Of a DNA stretch of 64,000 nt, positions 33,990 through 45,050 are shown piece by piece. Source of the DNA: Siphonodentalium dalli. Lineage: Eukaryota; Mollusca; Scaphopoda; Gadilida; Siphonodentaliidae. The DNA lies in assembly GCA_032622095.1 (NCBI GenBank), contig CP136066.1, positions 171,006,664 to 171,070,663 of the forward strand, read 5' to 3'. Position 1 is the first letter of the stretch. Each line of letters begins with the position of its first letter. Made by a program: the position numbers and the translations under genes. The notes below the pieces were generated by a model. That model had not been told where the DNA came from. It did no database searches and worked only from the letters and a program-made list of their open reading frames with translations.

Positions 33990-36050
33990 TGACAGACTAT
34001 AATTCTCTGTTTCCGATCGAGGCGGGAACACAATATCCAGTACACCATGTTCATGGTCAGATAGCTATGTTCTATTTCCAAACGAATTCCATGCAATATA
34101 TATATATATAGGGCAGCGATCTCGTAAATGAATCACGACACGTACCACACAGAAGTCGGTATTTAAAACATTATCAAACAGAGATTTACGATTAGATAGC
34201 GATTGCTATTCAATCTGAGTAACACGTGGTTAAAATGTTTATCCTTAATTATTCGGAAGGGGAATAACCGGAGCCAACAAGCCAGTACTAAATAAACTTC
34301 CTGTTGGAATGATTATATTAACTAAATATAACGGAGATAATCATAAATTAATAATAAAAAAGTTTTCTTTAAAGAGCGTTTTTAAAGAGAAGTGTTTCTT
34401 TAACAGACCAATCATTTAAATGACGAATTATAGGTGGTTTTCCTAAGAATGCTCACGCAAACCTTCCATAGAGTTCCATAGATATAGCGTGTGTTATTGT
34501 TGGTGTTATCGAGAAGGAAGAGAGAGGGAGAAGGGGGAGAGAGCGCAATATGTGCCACGTTCATCCATATATAATTTAATCCAGAAATATATAATTTATT
34601 CCAGAAATATATAATGTGTTAGTATCTGACACACAGGCACTAAAAAACAAACGCTATCCATTCATCATTTTGAAATCTGAACATGAAAATTGTAAACTAT
34701 TAGCATCTAGACTGGCCTCAAGCGTCAAATTGTTTTAAATTTCCAACCTGACACCCCTGCTCACCATCAGCTTGGACAATTTCCAACTGATGGACATTTC
34801 CCTTTCAATATTTGACAAAAAGTAGGGAAATATGCAAATTGTAGTCAAAATCCCCGATAATTAACTGTCTGAAAATCAAACTATGAGTATAATTTCAATG
34901 TATTGCTGGTGTGAATGTTCCAGCTAATTTGTTAGGTATGAAATTTCCAACTGTTGAACATTTTAACCAAAGTTGAGGGTGTGAGTCCCTGCACCCCATT
35001 CAGCATGTTCTCCGTCTGATGTCTACATGACGATATTAGTGTTAACTCATTTGGCGTTTCGTGCAATCTCGATCGGTTTATTATTTATAAAATCTAACTG
35101 TTCAATAATCCTAATCGAAGTCGTTACGTTTTGCGAAACGATTTTTTATATTTTTTTGCCCCACGTGAATTTTACGGATTAGAATAGCTATTCGCCTCCG
35201 TTACTATATATGTCTGTCAGTCACGAAACCTCACTATTACCAGAATCCTCTTCTTTTTTTCGGTAAATACGGAACCCGTCGGCACCCTCATGATTGTGTT
35301 ATCAGTATAATATGTTAATCGGTTCTATGTTTATTTATGTTTATGCTATTAATTAAACGGACATGACTCATTCGAACCGCCAAATTGTGTCTACGAAATT
35401 TGAAGGGGTGGATACCAGATGTAGATCAATGCACCAATTATTGATATACAGGCTTCATATGCTCACATACCATTTTCAATGCTGTTCAAATTTTCGCCAG
35501 AAATCAGACAAACGCTCTTTATTTCTACAATATCAGGAATACCCCAACACTGTGTTCATAGTTGTATTGTTAATAACTGCAATGCATATTTTTTTGGATT
35601 ACAGAAAAGTAGTTCAGATATGTATCGACCTATTTCCATACTGGGAACAATTCAAAAGTGAATAATGCCACGTGTACTTAGGAGCGCAAATCGCCATTTG
35701 GCTTTAATAACACATCGATCTTACCACTGACTATGACCTGTTACTTTAATAACATATCGATCTTGCCACTGACTATGACCTGTGACTTTAATAACATATC
35801 GATCTTACCACTGACTATGACCTGTGACTTTAATAGCACATCGATCTTACCACTGACTATGACCTGTGACTTTAATAAGATATCGATCTTACCACTGACT
35901 ATGACCTGTGACTTTAATAGCACATCGATCTTACCACTGACTATGACCTGATAACAATATAATTAAGTACAATATAATCACGGCAAACAGAATCATATCA
36001 ACATACGGCGAGTGGCAAGACATTTGTACGAAACGATTTTCTCACAAACG
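33990..36050. repeat. Dispersed repeat block E+A, copy 2
   Basis: Bases 33990-34900 align with 47695-48000 plus 48413-48890, and 34877-36050 align with repeat A copies 1 and 3. The TTAA at 34400-34403 is the empty site corresponding to the MITE at 48003-48408. A purine-rich GAGAGAGGGAGAAGGGG tract at ~34515-34540 also has a counterpart at ~48520-48590. Confidence 0.8.
35707..35951. repeat. 42-bp tandem array, 6 copies, inside repeat A
   Basis: The unit contains CATCGATCTTACCACTGACT then ATGACCTGTGACTTTAATA. Six copies lie here, against one at 1755-1803 in repeat A copy 1. The ORFs on both strands through it are artefacts of a unit length divisible by three. Confidence 0.92.
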
Positions 36051-36066
36051 GAATATTATACATAGA

Positions 36067-36212
36067 GGATATACAACGAGTCCCCAGTTTATAGCGGAAT
36101 TTACAAAACTCGTCCAGTAAATTAGGTATGGACCGAGGCTTTGGCGGGGTCCAGACCTAATTTACTGGACGAGTTTTGTTAATTCCGCTATAAACTGGGG
36201 ACGAGTTGTAGA
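36067..36212. mobile_element. Near-perfect long hairpin element (~146 bp)
   Basis: Arms of ~60 nt (CAACGAGTCCCCAGTTTATA... and its inverse ending CGAGTTG) flank a ~25-nt loop (ATGGACCGAGGCTTTGGCG). TA lies immediately outside each CAAC/GTTG end. This is the layout of a foldback MITE, possibly Tc1/mariner-type with a TA duplication. No coding capacity. Confidence 0.7.
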
Positions 36213-37201
36213 TTCGATTTAGTACATAATCCAAAACCTCGACAACACACATACTTATATCAACAAATAGGGCGCGAAACTAGTATTGGCTTACAATGTA
36301 TATAAGACATGGGATGACGTTTCACTTTAATAACTCTGCGTTGTTTGTACGCGTAAAGAAATAGTCCCAGATAAATAAAGTCTCTTTGGCGTATTTAATA
36401 TCGTATATTTAAAGACACAACTTTTCAAACTCTTCATTCATTATAGTTTGTTGGAATACATATTGCAAGACATAGATTTTGAGACGTATCGTACGGAATG
36501 TAAAAAGACAACACACCGGAAGTCAAAGGTCACCTGGCACTATTTCCTGTTATTAAACGAACGTTTAATATCACAATTTATAGAATGGGTTTATTGAATC
36601 GAATAAGGATAGGATCATGTAATGAAGTCAATTCTAGAAAAAATCCATCCGCAATAGCCACACAATAAGTGACTCGCCCATCGCGACCGGAAGCGCCGCA
36701 ATTTTGATATGACGTACTTGTCCCGCAAGCTTTTCCAGCGTCGCTATCTTTTACGATGCGTGATACGTTCTTATTTGTCCCTGTGAGAACAATGGTCCCG
36801 ACATGTTGATAATAATATAATAATAAATAATTATATTGAGATACCTTTGTATTACAAGCCTATATATGTTGTAAAATGTATGATTGCCTGTTTCCAACGC
36901 ATGTGCTGAATATATTTCTCTCTCCTATATACCTAACGAATGGGTCGACAAGTATTAGATCATGTCGTGAATTTGTACTCTGACTACGCACGTAGAGATT
37001 ATATTTTATCCGTTTAAAATATGGGAACTTGTTGAACTTGTTGAGGTGCTGACGGGGAAGCATTCAACACACAAAGCATGGCATATATATATTTGTCAGT
37101 ATACATGTTCCTTAATAATCTATTTCACAGTAGGAGGCTATGTTACCAACTCCAGATTGCATGTTTTGTCCACTTTTGGAAATATATTATAGCTGCAACG
37201 T
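36213..37201. other. No gene recognised
   Basis: No conserved ORF or structured repeat is seen. Around 36760-36830 there is a fragment (GAGAACAATGGTC) resembling the 7.6/29.2 kb repeat. Confidence 0.5.
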
Positions 37202-37905
37202 TTTGTCAATGTTATAAACTTCCCTGTCAGAACATGAACACGTTCCTATGATTTAATGTTATAAACTTCCCTGTCAGAACATGAACACGTTCCTATGATT
37301 TGTCTTTGTTATAACCATCCCTGTCAGAACATGAACACGTTCCTATGATTTGTCTTTGTTATAACCTTCCCTGTCAGAACATGAACACGTTCCTATGATT
37401 TGTCTTTGTTATAACCTTCCCTGTCAGAACATGAACACGTTCCTATGATTTGTCTTTGTTATAACCATCCCTGTCAGAACATGAACACGTTCCTATGATT
37501 TGTCTTTGTTATAACCATCCCTGTCAGAACATGAACACGTTCCTATGATTTGTCTTTGTTATAACCTTCCCTGTCAGAACATGAACACGTTCCTATGATT
37601 TGTCTTTGTTATAACCTTCCCTGTCAGAACATGAACACGTTCCTATGATTTGTCTTTGTTATAACCATCCCTGTCAGAACATGAACACGTTCCTATGATT
37701 TGTCTTTGTTATAACCTTCCCTGTCAGAACATGAACACGTTCCTATGATTTGTCTTTGTTATAACCATCCCTGTCAGAACATGAACACGTTCCTATGATT
37801 TGTCTTTGTTATAACCATCCCTGTCAGAACATGAACACGTTCCTATGATTTGTCTTTGTTATAACCTTCCCTGTCAGAACATGAACACGTTCCTATGATT
37901 TGAGC
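37202..37905. repeat. 50-bp minisatellite, 14 copies
   Basis: The unit CTGTCAGAACATGAACACGT then TCCTATGATTTGTCTTTGTT then ATAACCTTCC is repeated. The first two copies differ (47-48 bp, ATAAACTTCC). The last twelve are identical apart from one site, ACCTTCC or ACCATCC. Confidence 0.97.
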
Positions 37906-38880
37906 TGGTGGATTATGATCTCTACGGACGTAATCAGAGTAGAGATTCATGACAAGCAATGATCCAACCAATTAGATATATACTGTATATAATAGACCTA
38001 CTGCTTCGTGTGTTATAAATCGGGTCCCACGCGAGCTTAAACATGGAGGTTTAGATTGAAAACTCACGCGTCAAGCAATATCAGACAATAATATTCCCCA
38101 CGTTGGGAGACCGTGGACAATGATAGACCAACTATAGTCTGTTGATAACCTCCGCATAGCACTGCTCGAGTGTGAACTGTTATGTGCGATTAGCGGTCAA
38201 TAGTTAATTGACACATTTTTCACAATAAATTACCACTGATAGACTTAAGAATAACTTATAGAAGTCGTATATTTTTTTTTCCAGAAACCTTGTTCGCAGA
38301 ATTGACGACTACGAGTCCGTTTGTGAGAAAATAGTGATGTTTAAAATATTTTTTCCACTCGCAGTAAGGTGATACGATTATGGTTGGTGTGATTAGTTTG
38401 TACGTTATTGTGTGGTTATCAGGTCATAGTCAATGGTATAGGCTTCAATATGGAGGTTTAGATTGAAAAATTCTAACTTTACCCGTCAAGCAATATCAGA
38501 TTATACTGTTCCTCGCGGTGGGAGATGATGGCCAGTGGTAGACTATATACAGTCTGCTGATAAACTCTGGATAACACCGTGTGTTAATTGTTAGGTGTGA
38601 GTAGCGGCCCTATTTAATGCTGACTATAGTATGACTCGTTTCGTGTCTCATTGATAACTAAGAAACTTCGTTTGAAAATAATAAATAGCTGACTCGAATT
38701 ATAGTATGTTATGCCTTACGTGTGAAGTTTGATAACTAACGAAAACGCTATGCTATGTCGCACGAACTTTGTTTGAAAATAATATATAGCTGACTGGGGC
38801 ACTCGAGAATTATATAGTCTGTTATGCCTTACGTGTGAAGTTTGAATTATTTTCTTTCAACCTCAACCTCCCTATTGATG
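37906..38880. repeat. Diverged tandem duplication
   Basis: No gene. Bases 38040-38205 align with 38449-38610 (ATGGAGGTTTAGATTGAAAA, then GTCAAGCAATATCAGA). Bases 38645-38730 align with 38728-38850 (GTTATGCCTTACGTGTGAAG). Confidence 0.7.
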
Positions 38881-39453
38881 TATAACGTTTACGAACTGCG
38901 TTTATGATCGCGGGTGTCGCAACTTGGAAACCATGATTTTCATCCATCTTTTATATATGTCGCTGAATAGTGACATCCACCTCGACACATCGAGTCTGTG
39001 TTTACTCGCTTCGTGTATTAGTTATCGCGATAATGACGCGATTCATATCCATGTTCTAAGAAGTAACATTTATACGAACGGTGTTTATGCTTGTGGGAGT
39101 TGGAGATTATGTTCCATCCATATATGATACGTTTGCTGGATATTGTTAACCACCTCGATGCAGTGTGTGGTAACTCTGGTTACACGCTGGAGGTTAGAAG
39201 GAACTAAATATGGTGGAATGTGCCCCTTGTTAAATTTACAGGCTATTTCGAACCAACATAGAACAGTCTGCCATGTGTTTGGATAATACTATGAGTAAGA
39301 AATTTGTTGTGGAATAAAATACGCTTTATATTCTACGGATTCATTTGAACGCTGTCCATTCAGTTTGTCTGCGAAACGTATAAACATGCATGGCACCTTC
39401 CTCGAATATATGTGTGGTCATGGTTCGCACTCAGCTTCAACGACGTAAAATTT
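38881..39453. other. 3' flank of the cGLR gene at 39454
   Basis: It aligns with the flank of the pseudogene (39056-39380 with ~3970-4200), so it moved with the gene. Probably 3' UTR and beyond. No ORF of interest. Confidence 0.65.
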
Positions 39454-41445
39454 TTACGAAAAGTGCTCTCGGCGGAATGTGGCGGCCATGAAATCTATCC
39501 ATCCTTGGTACTGAACTGATATCGGACACAAACTGGTGAATTGAAGAATCACCTCAGATAAAACTAAGTATGCCGAGAAGCATTGATATTCTATACTCTC
39601 CGGATTCATCGTTTCCATTATTCTTCCCGTCTGATCACCTGATCCGAGAGATGCCTTGGACCGAGCGCTTGTAATTAGAGCATACTCAACGTTAATGAAC
39701 ATTCTCTCGATAACGTCTTTCAATATGTGAATGTTTGCCTCAAAGTCGCTGACTGGTACCGGCTTGAATGAATAGGTGTCATTATCGAGAGGATAACTGA
39801 ACGTTTCAATATCTTCGACTGCAAATGTTAGCAACTTTTTAGTAATTTTATTGAGAAGTATGTGGATATTTTCCTCGCACAGATTGCTGCTTACGCGGCT
39901 GTCACAACGTGACGTATGTGACATACCACGTAATACCCGGTCAGCAACAATGTTCCCGTATGGTTGTAACTTGGCAATTATATCATCGATAAAAACTAAC
40001 CATTTATTCATTATTTTTTCTGATTTACGCGATGCTCTTCTGTTCGAACAAAGCCCCCCTTTATATTTACCTGTCGATGTTATCACGAAGAACTCTTCTA
40101 AAGGGTCCTTATTTAAATACACACTTACAGATATAAATTTAACAAAGACGTCATATGAATAATGTTCTTGTCGTCTAGAATATATCCAAAGATCAATCGT
40201 CTTATTAAATGACGTCAGCAATGATTTAACTTCGTCTATAGTACAGCGTCTGACTGCATGGAATGGAATCATCGCCATTACAGATGCGGATACTCGTTGT
40301 CTAATGTCATGGGATACAATCCCGGTTCCATACATGACCTCTGCTGCTTCTATGGTGTCCCTGATATGTGACATATGACCCGTCTGCGTGATAGCCGGGT
40401 TTGTTTCAGAGAGTTGTCTATTTACAGTATCTAATATAGAAACAGTTAGATCCAGCCTTGTGTATGATGTCATTCCCGCGATATCATCAGTGATGATAAA
40501 CAACCCGAGAAGAGTCCACAGACGCCTCCGGAGATATATCCGATCAGATTCCGAGACATCAGTCAACAAGTTCATTTCAGGAACAAAGTAATGAGGAAGG
40601 AATCCTATTTTTAAATCCTGATCAAGTCTCTTTAATATATCCACTACTGACAAGTCATTTTCCCAGAATCGAGCGTTCGTCAGCTCGAAATGCCAGAGAG
40701 CTGACGCCTTCAGATGGTAGGACGTTAAAACTCCCCGGCCAAAATCGATGACGCGTCCGATTATCTTTAATAGCATTATACTGAGTTTCTGGTCAACTGA
40801 CATTGTTCTCAACAGCACGACTTCTGCCTTTGCGAACGACAGACAGAAATCGTGCTCACGGTCCGGGTCTGATGGAGCAGGTCGTGCTGCAATGTGAAAT
40901 TCCCCGGATGTAATTAGCGATATAATGTCGTCTGATGGCCACTGTCGGTCACGTGCGGAAAATAAACGTGCCGTCTGTGGTATTCTACTTATTCTTAGTT
41001 GTGGAACCAAGTCGGTGGTGGTGTCTGGACCATTTATTATCTTACCAACCTTTGATAATCCATCAGCATCTGGAGTTTTTCCATAGATCTCTTCACACAT
41101 TTCTCTAACAGGATCAGCCAGCACGTATTTCCCGTCACCCAAGATTACGTTTGGTATGAGCCCTGCTAACCCCTCAGTAGATATCCGGACATAACACGGG
41201 AGGTCATGTCGGTATATCAAGCTGGATTCCTCTATTAATATGCTTCGAGGTTCGATCAGTTGATCTTCATCACTTCCTGTAATATAAATTCCACTCGCGG
41301 TGCTCCCTACTAATGTAACTTTATAACGATCAGTTGACTCACGTGCCCTTTGTCTACTGTAAAACCCTTGCAGCATAAACCGGTTATAACGCGGAGATGG
41401 CTCTTGTGAGTCCTCACTGCACCGACTTTGTGATGAGGACGCCAT
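39454..41445 (-). CDS. Mab-21-domain / cGAS-like receptor (cGLR) protein, 663 aa
   Basis: An intact single-exon ORF of the Mab-21 nucleotidyltransferase-like family, which includes cGAS and the cGLR pattern-recognition receptors that make cyclic-nucleotide second messengers on sensing nucleic acid. The N-terminus has G47-S48 (VGSTASG), then D59-x-D61 in GSDEDQ and D145 in DLVPQL, which fit the two metal-binding acids and the third acid. Downstream are W169, SFAKAE (203-208) and YHLKASALWHFE (243-254), the Mab-21 core signature. Residues ~290-663 are a lineage-specific extension shared with the two paralogues and ending GWIDFMAATFRREHFS. There is no signal peptide or membrane segment, so it is probably cytosolic. 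The start is supported by the aligned start of the 53-55 kb copy. Enzyme activity is inferred, not shown. Confidence 0.88.
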   Translation of the reverse strand: MASSSQSRCSEDSQEPSPRYNRFMLQGFYSRQRARESTDRYKVTLVGSTASGIYITGSDEDQLIEPRSILIEESSLIYRHDLPCYVRISTEGLAGLIPNVILGDGKYVLADPVREMCEEIYGKTPDADGLSKVGKIINGPDTTTDLVPQLRISRIPQTARLFSARDRQWPSDDIISLITSGEFHIAARPAPSDPDREHDFCLSFAKAEVVLLRTMSVDQKLSIMLLKIIGRVIDFGRGVLTSYHLKASALWHFELTNARFWENDLSVVDILKRLDQDLKIGFLPHYFVPEMNLLTDVSESDRIYLRRRLWTLLGLFIITDDIAGMTSYTRLDLTVSILDTVNRQLSETNPAITQTGHMSHIRDTIEAAEVMYGTGIVSHDIRQRVSASVMAMIPFHAVRRCTIDEVKSLLTSFNKTIDLWIYSRRQEHYSYDVFVKFISVSVYLNKDPLEEFFVITSTGKYKGGLCSNRRASRKSEKIMNKWLVFIDDIIAKLQPYGNIVADRVLRGMSHTSRCDSRVSSNLCEENIHILLNKITKKLLTFAVEDIETFSYPLDNDTYSFKPVPVSDFEANIHILKDVIERMFINVEYALITSARSKASLGSGDQTGRIMETMNPESIEYQCFSAYLVLSEVILQFTSLCPISVQYQGWIDFMAATFRREHFS

Positions 41446-42107
41446 AATTATTAAATGGATACCTTACTCTCACGAACCCTTGGTGTATCGATTTTAATAC
41501 GATGGTATCATTATTAGTCCACCTATAAATATCGGACACCACAGACTGTGTTCAGTTCACGTGAGCGGGAAATAAATAACATGTCGTCTTTCTGGAAAAC
41601 AAATGAATATAACAATGTAATTTGGATTTGATCAGGTTTTGGTATGACGGGTAGAATATAACGGAGATTACCCAACGGGGTATTAACGATGGTCTATTAT
41701 AAATCTGGGTGGGGATATATAATGTGTATATATAATATATGTCTGTAATTTTTTTAATTGAGTACTGTCGATTACTTTGACACGATATTGAATAAACATC
41801 AACATGTTGGAAATTATAACACCATTTTCTAAACTTTGTTGACAAAAAAATTAATTTTAACTTCACTGTTCTCAGGTTCCAATAAGATCAGATTCTGTAA
41901 TACAGACCTATTTTAAAAAGTGGACTTACATGTAAACTTATATTTTTCTTCATTCAAGAAATTAAACTGTTGAGCCACCCATAAATATTTGTTATGTTTG
42001 ATAATATTCATGCCACGCAAGTTGGTCATTGGAAATTTCCGGTTTCAGTATTTGTTTCGAAAAGAATATTTATCCATTTTGTTCTGTTCCTAATTCTCTC
42101 TTATTAG
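41446..42107. other. 5' flank of the cGLR gene
   Basis: The first ~90 bp upstream of the ATG match the upstream region of the 55100 gene (ATACCTTA, TGTGTCGATTT/TGTATCGATTT, TCATTATTA.TCCAC on the plus strand), so a short 5' leader or promoter was duplicated with the gene. Beyond that the sequence is AT-rich with no gene. Confidence 0.6.
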
Positions 42108-44440
42108 GTACTAGCAGGGTTACCCGGCGTTGCCCAGGTTAAATTGATGTGAAACCCTCTGTGGGTATTTGGTGGGAATAGAGAATACCCTGGCTCTCAA
42201 AGTGTTACACGTATTCTCATAAATTGTATATCCAAGTGGCATCACAAAACATGATTCTTACACATGGAATATAAGTAATGGCTCACCTGGTCAGGTCGGA
42301 GCGATTATCATTTTGTTTATCGCGTTTCATCCGTCCCACCAATAAAGAAGTATTTATTTATTTACAACGGCGTATACTTCAGATAATGAGGTGTTTTTTT
42401 ATAGCATGAAACATGAACATCATAAACACATTAGTTCGAAAACAATAAAAGACGACAATTTTGTTTTACATAGAGATGTTTTAAAGATATGTCCAGGTGC
42501 TCCTCTGTTCTGGTGCTATATACTGGCTAATCATTTTCAGTTTAAAAGAATTGATGTTTTGCATGTATAGCAACTACATGTGCCCGACACAGCGAGATTT
42601 TGAGTTGTTTATGTTAGGCGATGAGGCTGTTCTAAAAAATTAAAGAAATCCTCTGTATCGGGCAGATATACCCGTATCAGATGTCAATATTGGAGGATCC
42701 TGAAAAGTCATGTGCTACGGACTGCGTTTTCCTTTATCCCAGAAGTAACCATATTTGACTGCACACTGTGACCACTGTTTTTGAACAGGCCTGCTCTACA
42801 TTTCCATATCTCTAGGAAATTGTAACTTGTTTGTGGAAACTATATTCAATGGGACAGACTCAATCGTGTTATAATATATACATGAGCCATTCTAATGTGC
42901 AATCCTCTGACGATTCAAGGTCCCTCAGTTTGAATGCATATATGTATCTCTTAAATAGATTGATATCAATATACTTTTAATGCTTTTTTCTATGTATCTG
43001 TGTTGCTAGATCATTATAGAAATTCCCTGATTTCCATCCCCATATAAATATGACAGTTGAGAAGATATAATTGTTCAAGTGACTTCATTCAGTCACCATT
43101 TGTCGAGATTGTGAAATTGGAATGCCAAAAACTCCTTCGAACGACATAGAGATGGCCTGGGAGATGACTATATATAACTTTGTTGGATATCGGCGAATTG
43201 AACAATCTTATAAATGCTAATGAATCTCTTCTCGCCATCCATGACCCAAACGACCCCAAATGTGATTTAATTGATCATATCATTAGAGAAGAACGTGCAT
43301 GAATTTGGTGGAATCAGTGCTAAATATATTTGTATCAACTTTGGTGCAACTCCCCTCATGCATGACTTGAACCGCGCCACTTATGTCATATCTAAACCAC
43401 GTCTATTAGACTCATGCATGCATTATATAATGGAGATGATTTTATATAAGTTTGGTAGACCGCCTTGGTGCCATCTCGGGTGTACCGTTAAAGTTATATA
43501 TAGAACACAGACAGATATTCGCAAATATTTGATTCATTGTATCATTTGAGAAGAACGTGTATGCGTTTGATGGTAATTGGCACTAAACATATTTTTATAA
43601 GTTTTTGGTGACCCTCTCGTCCCTATGTCGGACACAAGCGGCGCCACTTTTGACATCATTAAACCGTGCACACAATTAGACTCATTACAGAGATGAATAT
43701 ATATACAAATTATGAAAATTGGCGAGTATACAAATTCGTATCAAATTTGTATTTCTCACCCATACAGCACCAATTTGGCGCATTTAAACCACTCGATTAG
43801 ATTATTTTTATCACGGAGAAGAATATTTATCAATGAGGTGGAAGTCGGCGCTAAACATGTTGTTTATCAATGTTTGTGTCCTCTCCCCCTCTAGGCACCC
43901 ACTTTTGACATCTGATATCATGGAGATTATTATTTGTACGTTTGGTGCTAATCCGCGACTAAACAATTTTTTATCAAATTTAGTGACCACCCACCCGCCC
44001 CAAAATCTCTCATCTCAACGACACAAATTTTACGTCTTTCAATCACCCAATAAGATGCCTGTATCATGGAGAAGATATCAGAATATTGTGCATCAATTGG
44101 GTGGAATTCGGCGCTAAAATTATTTTTGATCAATTTTGGTGCCCCTCTCCCCTTCCTGGCATCCCTTACGCGAACTGCGCGACTTTTGACATATTTAAAC
44201 CACACCATTAGATTCATCATAGTATGGGGATGATTATATATAAGTTTGGTGGCAATCGGCGACAATTTTTTTTCTGCCCCTCCCCATTGTCTTCCCCTGA
44301 CAACAACGGCGTCACTTTAGAAAATTCTAACCCTCGCCATTATCTTTCTCGTAAAACGTTACCCACCTTAAACCCATTTGGTGTCATCTAGGTGGTCCCC
44401 TGGGAATTTCTATAGAACACAGACAGACAGACATTCGCAA
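42108..44440. repeat. Dispersed repeat D, copy 1
   Basis: It begins with ACTAGCAGGGTTACCCGGCG, ends with CTATAGAACACAGACAGACA and a CGCAAATATAGATATAGA tail, and aligns in direct orientation with 57668-60590. The 3' two-thirds is a diverged internal tandem repeat (~130-200 bp) marked by GCGCCACTTTTGACAT, TTTAAACCACACGATTAGA and AATTTTGGTGCCCCTCTCCC. No protein is recognised. It is probably a non-autonomous element. Confidence 0.8.
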
Positions 44441-44460
44441 ATATAGATATAGATATGTAT

Positions 44461-45050
44461 GTATGTATCATTATTTCTCATTATCATAATAGTGATGAGT
44501 TATCTCGTATTAAGTATTGTGTAGGTCTCATTGATTCTCATTATTATAATTGTGATGAGTTATCTCTTATTAAGTATTGTGTAGGTCTCATTGATTCTCA
44601 TTATTATAATTGTGATGAGTTATCTCTTATTAAGCATTGTGTAGGTCTCATTGATTCTCATTATCATAATTGTGACGAGTTATCTCTTATTAAGCATTGT
44701 GTAGGTCTCATTGATTCTCATTATCATAATTATGACGAGTTATCTCTTATTAAGTATTGTGTAGGTCTCATTGATTCCCATTGTTATAACTGTGACGAGT
44801 TATCTCTTATTAAGTATTGTGTGGGTCTCATTGATTCCCATTATCATAATTGTGATGAGTTATCTCTTATTAAGTATTGTGTAGTCTCATTGATTCTCAT
44901 TATCATAATTGTGACGAGTTATCTCTTATTAAGTATTGTGTTGGTCTCATTAATTCCCATTATCATAATGTGATGAGTTATCTCTTATTTAGTATTGTAT
45001 ATGTCTCATTGATTATCACTAGCATAACTGTGATGAGTTATCTCTTAGTA
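44461..45050. repeat. 60-bp tandem array, 10 copies
   Basis: The unit GTAGGTCTCATTGATTCTCA then TTATCATAATTGTGATGAGT then TATCTCTTATTAAGTATTGT is repeated about ten times, becoming more diverged and one base shorter toward the right. Because 60 is divisible by three the array is open in one frame for 172 codons, but nothing suggests it is translated. Confidence 0.95.

Noticed and set aside
35733..35951. ORFs on both strands over the 42-bp array
   Set aside because: Repeat-length artefact, open on both strands.
37202..37905. CRISPR-like regular repeat
   Set aside because: There are no unique spacers; the whole 50-bp unit repeats, and the context is eukaryotic.
44455..44973. 172-codon ORF over the 60-bp array
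   Set aside because: Open only because the unit length is a multiple of three; no start context, no neighbours, and drifting units.
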